NCBI GenBank assembly: GCA_001940655.1
Contig: MBAA01000087.1
Coordinates: forward strand, 1 to 5,372
DNA length: 5,372 bases
Direction of reading: 5' to 3'
DNA from: Promethearchaeota archaeon CR_4
Lineage (GTDB): Archaea > Asgardarchaeota > Lokiarchaeia > Sigyniarchaeales > CR-4
Below are positions 1 to 5,372 of the stretch, in pieces. Every line of letters starts with the position of its first letter. Position 1 is the first letter of the stretch. The notes beneath the pieces were generated by a model. It saw only the letters and a list, made by a program, of their open reading frames with translations, did not search any database and was not told the origin of the DNA. Made by a program: the position numbers and the translations under genes.

Positions 1-1554
1 ATTGAAATCCGTGTGCTCAAAGGTTTGCAAAGTCAAAAGAAACTCCCGCTAGAAGCGAAAGATCTTGCTGCAAATATGGGTCTGGAGTATGCGGTCTTAA
101 TGACCGCAGTTTATGAGTTACAAAATCAGGGATTTGCGACATTCATCGAACAGGAAGTCGACGAATACCAACTCACGGAGGAGGGTAGAAAATATGTCCA
201 AACCGGGTTACCTGAGCGAATCATCATTAACTATTTGCTTTCTAATCAACTCAAAGAGTGTCCTTTGAACGAACTCCAAAAAAAGGTCAATTTGGAACAA
301 AATTTATATTTCATTGGTATGGGAAATCTCAAGAAACTGCGATGGATCCAAACATCGAAGGCAACCGGGGAGGAGGCAATATTCCTCTCAGTTCAAGAAG
401 CGCCTCCCATTCCTCTAGAAAAGTTACTGACAACAATGAATGAAACCGGCGGCATTGCTGTAAACCAACTTGAAAAAATGGACTTTTCAACGGGCGATCG
501 AGTTCGAGATGTGGATGCCAGTAAAATTGTAGAGGTGATCCGGAAACGCAAGATTGCCAAGCAGGTGAAATACACCCGGCGTTTGGTCAACCTCACGGAG
601 AAGGGCAAGAAACTCGACTTAAACAAAGTAATTGCAAAAACTGAGGTGACCCGTCTCACCCCCGATCTACTCCAATCCGGGGAATGGAAGAATGTTACTT
701 TGAAATCCTTCAACGTAGCCGCCCGGGGACCGGCCTTATTTGGTGGCAAGTTACACCCCGTCACTCTCCTCATCAATAAAGTCCGTGAAGTATTTCTCTC
801 TATGGGATTTACAGAGATCCGTGGACCAATGGTAGAATCCGCGTTCTATAACTTTGACGCCCTCTTCCAACCGCAAGATCACCCCGCGCGGGAAATGCAC
901 GACACATTTTACTTAGATAATCCAAAAACCGCTAAACTTCCCCCCGAAGAATATATACGGGCCGTAGCTCAGACCCATGAAACTGGAGGTTCGACTGGGT
1001 CGATCGGGTGGGGTGGGAAATGGAGTGAATCGATTGCGCGGCAAATGATCTTACGTACCCACACTACCGCAACAACAATCCGTCGCTTGTCAGAGATCGG
1101 GCGAAACAAGGAACCATTACCTGCTCGCGTGTTTTCCATTGACCGCGTGTTCCGGAACGAGAAAGTCGATTTCAAGCACCTTGCCGAATTCACGCAAATT
1201 GAAGGCATCGTCATCGACAAGGGGGTCACCCTCTCGGATCTTCGAGGTCTGTTGACTTCCTTCTTCACACGTATGGGATTCTCCAAGGTGCTCACTCGCC
1301 CTGGTTATTATCCTTACACGGAACCCTCCCTCACCGTTTCTGTGTACTCGGAAGACCATCAGCGATGGTTCGAGATGGCTGGATCGGGGATCTTCCGACC
1401 AGAAGTAACAGAACCGTGGGGGATTAAAGACCCTGACCGAGTTTTAGCGTGGGGTATGGGTTTTGAACGCCTAGCAATGCTCTATTTTGAGCGAAAAGAT
1501 ATTCGAGACTTGTACCGCAACCCGCTCAGCTGGCTTCGGGAGGTACCCGTCTAA
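1..1554 (+). CDS. pheS: Phenylalanyl-tRNA synthetase alpha subunit, archaeal type (5' end cut by window edge)
   Basis: This is the catalytic subunit of the cytoplasmic (alpha-beta)2 phenylalanyl-tRNA synthetase, which activates phenylalanine with ATP and charges tRNA-Phe. The N-terminal part (about bases 1-650) shows the winged-helix modules known from archaeal and eukaryotic alpha subunits, with two LTE[EK]G-type strand/turn signatures at bases 172 and 592. The class II catalytic core follows. It has the HPVTLLI motif 1 helix near 754, THTTAT near 1057, motif 2 RVFRNEKVDFKHLAEF at about 1144-1191, the Phe-pocket YYPYTEPS near 1306, and motif 3 GMGFERLAMLYF at about 1453-1488. The reading frame is open to base 1 (IEIR precedes the GTG at 13, and 'IE.RVL' fits the normal family N-terminus). 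The real start therefore lies upstream and GTG 13 is not it. The visible part is 517 residues, the expected size for this family. It is followed directly by pheT. The family call is near certain; only the N-terminus is missing. Confidence 0.97.
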   Translation: MEIRVLKGLQSQKKLPLEAKDLAANMGLEYAVLMTAVYELQNQGFATFIEQEVDEYQLTEEGRKYVQTGLPERIIINYLLSNQLKECPLNELQKKVNLEQNLYFIGMGNLKKLRWIQTSKATGEEAIFLSVQEAPPIPLEKLLTTMNETGGIAVNQLEKMDFSTGDRVRDVDASKIVEVIRKRKIAKQVKYTRRLVNLTEKGKKLDLNKVIAKTEVTRLTPDLLQSGEWKNVTLKSFNVAARGPALFGGKLHPVTLLINKVREVFLSMGFTEIRGPMVESAFYNFDALFQPQDHPAREMHDTFYLDNPKTAKLPPEEYIRAVAQTHETGGSTGSIGWGGKWSESIARQMILRTHTTATTIRRLSEIGRNKEPLPARVFSIDRVFRNEKVDFKHLAEFTQIEGIVIDKGVTLSDLRGLLTSFFTRMGFSKVLTRPGYYPYTEPSLTVSVYSEDHQRWFEMAGSGIFRPEVTEPWGIKDPDRVLAWGMGFERLAMLYFERKDIRDLYRNPLSWLREVPV

Positions 1555-1556
1555 CT

Positions 1557-1565
1557 GGAAGGAGG
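1557..1565 (+). promoter_or_regulatory. Strong Shine-Dalgarno sequence of pheT
   Basis: GGAAGGAGG lies just after the pheS stop codon and ends 8 bases before ATG 1574. It is complementary to the anti-Shine-Dalgarno end of archaeal 16S rRNA. It decides the pheT start in favour of ATG 1574 over the in-frame TTG at 1487, which has no such site and lies inside pheS. It supports separate translation initiation of the second gene on a shared pheST message. Confidence 0.85.
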
Positions 1566-1573
1566 CGTCAAAT

Positions 1574-3259
1574 ATGCCAACAATAGACTTGAAAATAACT
1601 CGCCTGGAAAAATTATTGGGCAAGAAATTGAACCTGAAACAACTCGAGTACGACCTCCAGTGGATCGGATTGGCTATTGATCGAACGGACGAAGACGCCG
1701 GGACGATCAAAATCGAATACGAACCAAACCGCCCGGATTTTTCCAGTCCAGAGGGTGTGGCTCGATCGCTCCGTGGATATTACGACATTGAAACAGGACT
1801 TAAGAAATACGACATCATACCTGGATCTGTCGAGTTCCTTGTCGAATCAAAGGTTAAAGATATTCGCCCCTATTGCTTGGGCGCTGTAATTCGGAACATT
1901 GACTTAGATGAGGAAGAGGTCGCCACTCTGATGAATATCCAAGAACAACTTCACTGGATGCTTGGAAGGGATCGGCGTAAGGTGGCCATCGGGGTCCATG
2001 ACTTTGACAAAGTGGTACCGCCTTTCCGGTATACCGCTGTCGCCCCAGAAGAGATCAAATTCCGCCCCCTGCAAATGGAAAAGTACGAGATGACACCAAA
2101 GGAAATCCTCGAAGAACACCCGAAAGGCGTTGCATACAAGTGGATTCTGGAAGGAATGTCCCAGTATCCGATGATTTTCGACAAAAATAATGATATAATA
2201 TCTTTTCCCCCCATCATTAACGGTATCTTGACCGCAGTGACAGATAAGACGAAGAACCTTTTCCTTGATATGACCGGCACGGATATGAGAACCGTCTCGA
2301 AAGCGATGAATATCCTCGTGTCCTGCCTCGCAGACATGGGCGCGACGGTCGAAAGCGTGCAAATGCATTACGAAGACACGGGTGAGACGATAGTCTCCCC
2401 TAATTTAGATTCTTCACCTTGGACGGCGCGTGTGGATTTCATCAATGATATGTTGGGGTTGAAGTTAAGTCGCTCGGATATTATCAAATATTTGCAGAAG
2501 ACCCGATTCGGTGCCACCGTGGGGAAAAAGAAGAATGAGGTAGACGTCCTCGTGCCGGCATACCGGACAGACATCCTCCATGAGGTCGATTTCACAGAAG
2601 AGGTCGCGATGGGGTTTGGGTACCAGAATCTTCCCCTGACATTGCGCGAGGGCGGGGTAGGGAAATATCACCCCCTTCTCGTGCTTGGTACTCGCCTCCG
2701 ACACATAATGATCGGGGTTGGTTACCAGGAAATGGTCAATTTTACCCTCACGAATAGCCAACGGGAATTTGAATGTATGCGGACCCCTGCCAAGAAAGAA
2801 AAGCTCCTCCAACTCCGAAATCCCGTTTCGCTCGAGTACGATACAACCCGGATCGCCCTCTTGCCTAGCTTACTCTACAACGTGCAATTCAACCTCCACG
2901 AGGAGAAACCCATCAATATTTTCGAGGTAGGGGATGTCATTATCCTCGATCCTTCTGCTGAAACTGGCGCGCAACGTGTCGGCAAGATGGCCGCGGTCAC
3001 GTGCTCTCAAGAGGCCGAGTTCACTCACATCCGGAGCGCGTTCGATTTCCTCTGCACAGGACTTGGCGTTCTGGATAAGATAGAGGTGAAACCGGCCGAG
3101 CATCCCAGCTATACACCCGGACGAGCGGGGGATATCTATGCCCGAGGCCAAAAAGTGGGCACCATTGGTGAGGTACATCCGGAAGTGTTACATAACTTTC
3201 AGATCGGATACCCCATAGCCGCATTTGAGATTTCCACTGAGTGGTTGCTGGAAAAATAG
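1574..3259 (+). CDS. pheT: Phenylalanyl-tRNA synthetase beta subunit, archaeal type
   Basis: This is the non-catalytic partner of PheS. In this family it builds the heterotetramer, contributes to tRNA-Phe binding and carries the B3/B4 editing domain that hydrolyses mischarged Tyr-tRNA-Phe. In the 561-residue protein the B1 region (about 1-90) contains NRPDF at 52-56 followed by PEGVARSLRGYY. The B3/B4 domain spans about 95-265, with GVHDFDKV at 140-147 and SFPPIING at 210-217. B5 spans about 275-350 (VPAYRTDILHEVDFTEEVA, 327-345). The synthetase-like B6/B7 core fills the rest (RNPVS at 415, IFEVGDV at 449, IGEVHPEV at 531). The EMAP-like B2 and the C-terminal B8 anticodon domain of bacterial PheT are absent, as expected for the archaeal form of about 550 aa. 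ATG 1574 was chosen because MPTIDLKI is the usual family N-terminus and GGAGG stands 8 bases upstream. It starts 19 bases after pheS, so the two are co-transcribed. Confidence 0.97.
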   Translation: MPTIDLKITRLEKLLGKKLNLKQLEYDLQWIGLAIDRTDEDAGTIKIEYEPNRPDFSSPEGVARSLRGYYDIETGLKKYDIIPGSVEFLVESKVKDIRPYCLGAVIRNIDLDEEEVATLMNIQEQLHWMLGRDRRKVAIGVHDFDKVVPPFRYTAVAPEEIKFRPLQMEKYEMTPKEILEEHPKGVAYKWILEGMSQYPMIFDKNNDIISFPPIINGILTAVTDKTKNLFLDMTGTDMRTVSKAMNILVSCLADMGATVESVQMHYEDTGETIVSPNLDSSPWTARVDFINDMLGLKLSRSDIIKYLQKTRFGATVGKKKNEVDVLVPAYRTDILHEVDFTEEVAMGFGYQNLPLTLREGGVGKYHPLLVLGTRLRHIMIGVGYQEMVNFTLTNSQREFECMRTPAKKEKLLQLRNPVSLEYDTTRIALLPSLLYNVQFNLHEEKPINIFEVGDVIILDPSAETGAQRVGKMAAVTCSQEAEFTHIRSAFDFLCTGLGVLDKIEVKPAEHPSYTPGRAGDIYARGQKVGTIGEVHPEVLHNFQIGYPIAAFEISTEWLLEK

Positions 3260-3262
3260 GTT

Positions 3263-3297
3263 AGGATAATCCTCGCAAATTTTTCATTTTTCTATTT
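3263..3297 (+). terminator. T-tract terminator of the pheST operon
   Basis: Directly after the pheT stop come two T5 runs (3280-3284 and 3287-3291) and a third short T run to 3297. This is the oligo-T pattern on which archaeal RNA polymerase terminates without needing a hairpin. Just upstream is a compact palindrome, AGGAT-A-ATCCT (3263-3273). Its arms are too close together for a stable stem of full length, so it is at best a minor contributor. The call rests on sequence pattern and position only. Confidence 0.55.
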
Positions 3298-3330
3298 CAA
3301 ACAATGTATTTGGACGGGGTGTGCGACTAA

Positions 3331-3342
3331 AGAGGTTATAAT
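3331..3342 (+). promoter_or_regulatory. Candidate archaeal TATA box with purine-rich BRE for the 3423 gene
   Basis: TTATAAT at 3336-3342 is preceded by purine-rich AGAGG at 3331-3335, which resembles a TFB-recognition element next to a TATA box. With the usual spacing, transcription would start near 3364, giving a leader of about 60 bases before ATG 3423. TGTG-A-CACA (3342-3350), a small palindrome, abuts the TATA box and could be an operator, though it is short. TATAAT also equals a bacterial -10 hexamer, but no convincing -35 stands about 17 bases upstream. Confidence 0.45.
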
Positions 3343-3386
3343 GTGACACAATTTTCACTTGCTAGTTGTAGTTTGACGCTTCTGGT

Positions 3387-3406
3387 TGCTTTCCAACGCG
3401 AAAGCA
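3387..3406 (+). promoter_or_regulatory. Perfect 7-bp hairpin in the leader of the 3423 gene
   Basis: TGCTTTC (3387-3393) and GAAAGCA (3400-3406) are exact reverse complements around a six-base loop (CAACGC). The stem ends 16 bases before ATG 3423, inside the inferred 5' untranslated region. A possible outer helix pairs GTTGT (3365-3369) with ACAAC (3416-3420). No Shine-Dalgarno sequence is visible before the ATG, so the structure may affect ribosome access, or the repeat may be a protein-binding site in DNA. It does not match any riboswitch I recognise. Confidence 0.35.
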
Positions 3407-3422
3407 CATAACACGACAACAT

Positions 3423-4055
3423 ATGGGTAATCTTTTTTTGCATTCCATACCTAAATTAGGCGTGGACTCATATTCTTTAATTCCAAATGTCAAAATCGTT
3501 GAAAGAGGAGCGATTTCGAGCAAATTTATTGAAATTGGAATTTATGAATTAACACAAGCAATCGATTATGTGCATTCAGTAAAATATGGCTACAATTCAA
3601 ATTACGACGATCCCCTAATTTTATTCAAAGAAAACAAGGGAACGTGCACATCAAAACATACTACTATTGCAAGATTGGCCAAAGAACTGAACATTCCACT
3701 CTTTAAAAATGTTGGAATTTACAAAATGACCGAAGAAATTGTCACGGGAACTCAAGAAATCCTGAACGTGCATCATATTCCATATATTCCGATGATCCAT
3801 TGTTTTTTGGTTTACCAACAAAAACGTTTTGATTTAACCGAGGGAAATTTAAACGGAAAAAACCGCGTCATTGATGAATTTATCCAGATCAAACAAGTTC
3901 CTCCGGATTTCAGTCAAAAAGAGGAATATTCCTGGTACAAAGAGGTGTTACGGAGTGTGGTCCTGAAATTAGACGAAATGAAAGGAACTAAAGAAATTGA
4001 GATATTAAAAGCCCGCCAGAAAGGAATTTTTCTTTTAAAAAGTAAAATCGTTTAA
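3423..4055 (+). CDS. Hypothetical protein, probable transglutaminase-like Cys-His-Asp fold, AT-rich orphan
   Basis: This 210 aa soluble protein has no signal peptide or membrane segment. Its centre reads like a transglutaminase/papain-like core. ENKGTCTSKH puts a candidate nucleophile at Cys75 at a helix start, YIPMIHCFLVY gives His126, and KRFDLTEG gives Asp137 in a 'D-x-T' setting. The Cys-His gap of 51 and His-Asp gap of 11 suit that superfamily. The segments YGYNSN (56-60), GIYKMTEE (98-105) and the triad layout recall a family of uncharacterised bacterial proteins of about 200 aa with KGTCS.KH and AHCYL motifs; this is from memory and not searched. The C-terminal 50 residues are charged and probably helical. 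The substrate is unknown: it could be a protease, amidase or cross-linking enzyme. ATG 3423 is the only possible start, since TAG at 3369 closes the frame and no ATG, GTG or TTG lies between. GC by hand count is about 32% in 3421-3660 against about 52% in pheS 1021-1260, suggesting transfer. It has its own promoter and converges with phoU. The gene is certain to be coding; its function is moderate confidence at best. Confidence 0.8.
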   Translation: MGNLFLHSIPKLGVDSYSLIPNVKIVERGAISSKFIEIGIYELTQAIDYVHSVKYGYNSNYDDPLILFKENKGTCTSKHTTIARLAKELNIPLFKNVGIYKMTEEIVTGTQEILNVHHIPYIPMIHCFLVYQQKRFDLTEGNLNGKNRVIDEFIQIKQVPPDFSQKEEYSWYKEVLRSVVLKLDEMKGTKEIEILKARQKGIFLLKSKIV

Positions 4056-4087
4056 TTAGATTCCCTGAAAACGGAAATTGTCTAATT
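4054..4087. terminator. Bidirectional hairpin terminator between convergent genes
   Basis: AATTAGA (4054-4060) and TCTAATT (4081-4087) are perfect reverse complements, and inside them TTCC (4061-4064) pairs with GGAA (4073-4076). This gives a stem of 11 pairs with a four-base bulge (4077-4080) and an eight-base loop. The left arm holds the end of the TAA stop of the 3423 gene, and the right arm contains the TAG stop of the opposing PhoU gene. A structure shared by both convergent transcripts at their 3' ends suggests termination or 3'-end protection for both. No long T-run follows on either strand, so efficient termination is not assured. Confidence 0.45.
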
Positions 4088-5071
4088 GAGTTTCGATAAA
4101 ATTGCTGAATTGATCCGAATCTCTAAGATATCTGCACAATGGTGGATGATGCGTTCAATGTGTAGATAAATCTGCTTCTCGTTGGCATCCCCAAGATTGA
4201 GTATTTTCTCATCAATGGAAAGTTTATTCATCTCGCTCAATTTACCGTACATCTCAAGGGTATTTGACCGATAGAAGAGATCGACGACAATATTGTAAAA
4301 AGTTAAGGCCTTGCGGAGGATTGGGACTATCTGCGGCGAGATCTTACTGCCATTACTTTCAATCACGAGAATTTCTGATGCAACCCTTGTTATATGGTCG
4401 GCGATTCGCTCTAGTGTCCGGGCAGCCTGGGCATAATGCAAACATTCCACTGGGGTGATCTTAATCATTTGGGATAGGCTAGGGTGTTGGAGCAGGAGAT
4501 GGGTTTGCCGGTCGATTTGGTACCGGTATTCGTCTACTATGTCGTCTTGGTTAATTAACATCTTTAACTGATCCTTAAAATCATCCTTCCGTTTTTCCAA
4601 GATATCGATTAAAAGGTCAAATACGAGGCCAACTTTTGACAACATCTGCTTCATCGTAGCCTTGATCTCGCCCGACTGACTGAGATCCCGAATTTCTATA
4701 TGAGTTGCGTCTTGCTCGACCACTGAAAACCCAAGCAGGCCTTTCGTAAAAATCGATATATGGGATTGAAACTCTAGTGGGATCCGCTCTTTTTGTTGCA
4801 TCTCTACTATGATTTTCGTTACGCCGATGATATAAGCGGTCAATATGGTGTTCAGAATGTATTCGATCGAATGTTTTTCATCGATGATAATTTCTAACTG
4901 TTTGCTTGCATCGATTTTATGGTCGTGGGGGAGAATTAAGAGCGTATCATCTTCCATACGCTTAATTGCCACTTCTTTTACGTCATAACCAATGTGCAGG
5001 TCACACCATTTCTTTGGGAGATACACATAATAACTTCCTTTGACACACTGAACTTTTTTGTTTTCAATCAT
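4082..5071 (-). CDS. phoU: PhoU-family phosphate uptake regulator with N-terminal AbrB-like domain
   Basis: This 329 aa cytoplasmic protein has the two-part build of archaeal PhoU proteins. Residues 1-50 form a SpoVT/AbrB-like beta domain with the hallmark KKVQCVKGSYYVYLPKKW (5-22) and a TLLILP strand (43-48). About 55-130 is a linker domain. About 135-325 is the helical PhoU part, with DIVDEYRYQIDRQ (177-189), the metal-binding signature RTLERIADHITR (218-229; E221xxxD225) and a second-repeat counterpart, ERIIHHCADILEIRIN (306-321; D314, E317). PhoU proteins couple phosphate supply to Pst transport and signalling; the AbrB domain in archaeal members suggests DNA binding or oligomerisation. 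No pst, pit or kinase gene lies in the window, so the target is not shown by context. ATG 5071 is the first possible start because TAA stands directly before it. There is no Shine-Dalgarno sequence, which fits a leaderless message. GC (about 47% in 4321-4560) is close to pheST. It converges on the 3423 gene with a 26-base gap. Confidence 0.92.
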   Translation of the reverse strand: MIENKKVQCVKGSYYVYLPKKWCDLHIGYDVKEVAIKRMEDDTLLILPHDHKIDASKQLEIIIDEKHSIEYILNTILTAYIIGVTKIIVEMQQKERIPLEFQSHISIFTKGLLGFSVVEQDATHIEIRDLSQSGEIKATMKQMLSKVGLVFDLLIDILEKRKDDFKDQLKMLINQDDIVDEYRYQIDRQTHLLLQHPSLSQMIKITPVECLHYAQAARTLERIADHITRVASEILVIESNGSKISPQIVPILRKALTFYNIVVDLFYRSNTLEMYGKLSEMNKLSIDEKILNLGDANEKQIYLHIERIIHHCADILEIRINSAILSKLN

Positions 5072-5091
5072 TTATTTCACACGGCTACATC

Positions 5092-5100
5092 AAAATTTTA
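5092..5100 (-). promoter_or_regulatory. Candidate TATA box for a leaderless phoU transcript
   Basis: Read on the minus strand, TAAAATTTT is centred about 25 bases before ATG 5071. This is the distance expected when transcription begins at or next to the start codon. The missing Shine-Dalgarno sequence agrees with a leaderless message. The upstream bases (CTTGC) are a poor BRE. An alternative TATA-like stretch (TAAATTTAAT, 5161-5170) lies further out and would give a leader of about 70 bases. Confidence 0.4.
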
Positions 5101-5112
5101 GCAAGATTCTTT

Positions 5113-5131
5113 TTCATACAAATGGTATGAA
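5113..5131. promoter_or_regulatory. Operator-like palindrome upstream of phoU
   Basis: TTCATAC (5113-5119) and GTATGAA (5125-5131) form a perfect 7-5-7 inverted repeat with the spacer AAATG. It lies 42-60 bases before the phoU start, just upstream of the near TATA candidate, or within the leader if the far TATA is used. The size and symmetry suit a dimeric helix-turn-helix regulator. Which protein binds is unknown; autoregulation by the AbrB-like domain of PhoU is one possibility. Confidence 0.4.
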
Positions 5132-5245
5132 GAATTTGAAGGAATTTCTAATGGAAGTAGATTAAATTTAAGAGGATTTCTTCTTTCCTCGCAGGTTTCA
5201 TGTATCTAATATGTAAGATGAAAAATAAAAGATAACCATTGTTTT
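5132..5245. other. AT-rich non-coding stretch between phoU and the right-edge frame
   Basis: No credible gene is seen here on either strand. The stretch holds the far TATA-like element (5161-5170), a weak GAGGA/TCCTC inverted repeat (5172-5176 with 5186-5190) and, on the minus strand, T-runs (5221-5230). No tRNA-like T-loop and no C/D-box pair was recognised. Confidence 0.5.
5215..5230 (-). terminator. Possible T-tract terminator after the right-edge frame
   Basis: On the minus strand the sequence runs TTTT-A-TTTTT-CATCTT, starting 15 bases after the stop of the open frame that enters from the right edge. It resembles the T-run pattern behind pheT. It supports a gene ending here, but the region is AT-rich and such runs also arise by chance. 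Confidence 0.3.
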
Positions 5246-5372
5246 TTATAGGACGCCTTTGGTTCCATATGGTTGTTTGCTATAAACTTGACTTCGGCAG
5301 TATAGTCCAAACTTTTCCCCTATACCATTAATGCTCTCCGCTTTAATCATTCCGTTTTTTGCCAAAGGCACC
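5246..5372 (-). CDS. Possible C-terminal fragment of a gene entering from the right edge
   Basis: On the minus strand one frame is open from the window edge to a TAA at 5246-5248, giving 41 residues that end in QPYGTKGVL. The composition is ordinary for a soluble protein (rich in Gly, Lys, Ile and Tyr), and a T-rich tract follows the stop. No family is recognisable from so short a piece, and an open frame of this length can occur by chance. If real, the gene runs in the same direction as phoU and ends about 175 bases upstream of it. Confidence 0.33.
   Translation of the reverse strand, partial: VPLAKNGMIKAESINGIGEKFGLYCRSQVYSKQPYGTKGVL

Noticed and set aside
393..776. Minus-strand open frames inside pheS and pheT (for example 393-776, 969-1295, 1904-2368)
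   Set aside because: They lie opposite strongly conserved synthetase sequence, overlap one another and show no recognisable protein motifs.
1487..1573. In-frame N-terminal extension of pheT from TTG 1487 (29 extra residues)
   Set aside because: It overlaps the conserved end of pheS, has no ribosome binding site, and the extra residues do not resemble PheT. ATG 1574 has GGAGG at the right distance and the family N-terminus.
3310..3342. Bacterial sigma-70 promoter (TTGGAC with TATAAT)
   Set aside because: The hexamers are 21 bases apart instead of about 17, and the -35 matches poorly. An archaeal TATA box reading is simpler.
3320..3422. tRNA or other known structured RNA in the spacer before the orphan gene
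   Set aside because: No T-loop, anticodon stem or acceptor pairing of tRNA and no C/D boxes were found; only the short hairpin remains.
5265..5272. Palindrome CCATATGG as a regulatory site
   Set aside because: Eight bases only, isolated, and inside the possible edge coding frame; it is not placed at any promoter.
5255..5369. 8-bp inverted repeat GCCTTTGG / CCAAAGGC that could bound a small mobile element
   Set aside because: One such match is expected fairly often by chance in 300 bases. The arms do not extend, no target duplication is seen, and both lie within an open frame.

Overview
The window looks archaeal. Both phenylalanyl-tRNA synthetase subunits are of the archaeal/eukaryotic cytosolic type: a long alpha subunit with N-terminal winged-helix modules, and a short (561 aa) beta subunit without the extra tRNA-binding and anticodon-binding modules of bacterial PheT. 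A PhoU-family protein carries the N-terminal AbrB-like domain typical of archaeal members. Candidate promoters look like TATA boxes and candidate terminators like T-tracts. The lineage cannot be fixed from this stretch; an Asgard or euryarchaeal genome are both possible.

Layout. Positions 1-3259 (+) hold pheS (cut by the left edge) and pheT, separated by 19 bases that contain a strong Shine-Dalgarno sequence, so they are surely one transcript. Positions 3260-3422 hold T-tracts ending the phe operon, then a TATA-like box and a leader with a perfect hairpin. Positions 3423-4055 (+) encode a 210 aa orphan protein that I read as a transglutaminase-like Cys-His-Asp protein. It is far more AT-rich than its neighbours and is probably a horizontally acquired gene. 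Positions 4082-5071 (-) encode the AbrB-PhoU protein, which converges on the orphan gene. The 26-base gap between them sits inside a hairpin whose two arms carry the two stop codons. Positions 5072-5245 are non-coding and hold the likely phoU control region, including a perfect 7-5-7 palindrome. A short open frame (5246-5372, -) at the right edge may be the C-terminal end of another gene.

How the parts work together. pheS and pheT make the two subunits of one enzyme, which charges tRNA-Phe. The orphan gene and phoU appear to be separate transcription units with their own promoters; nothing links them functionally to phe or to each other. No mobile-element genes, CRISPR array, tRNA or rRNA were seen. 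The most unusual item is the AT-rich transglutaminase-like gene together with its structured leader and shared terminator.
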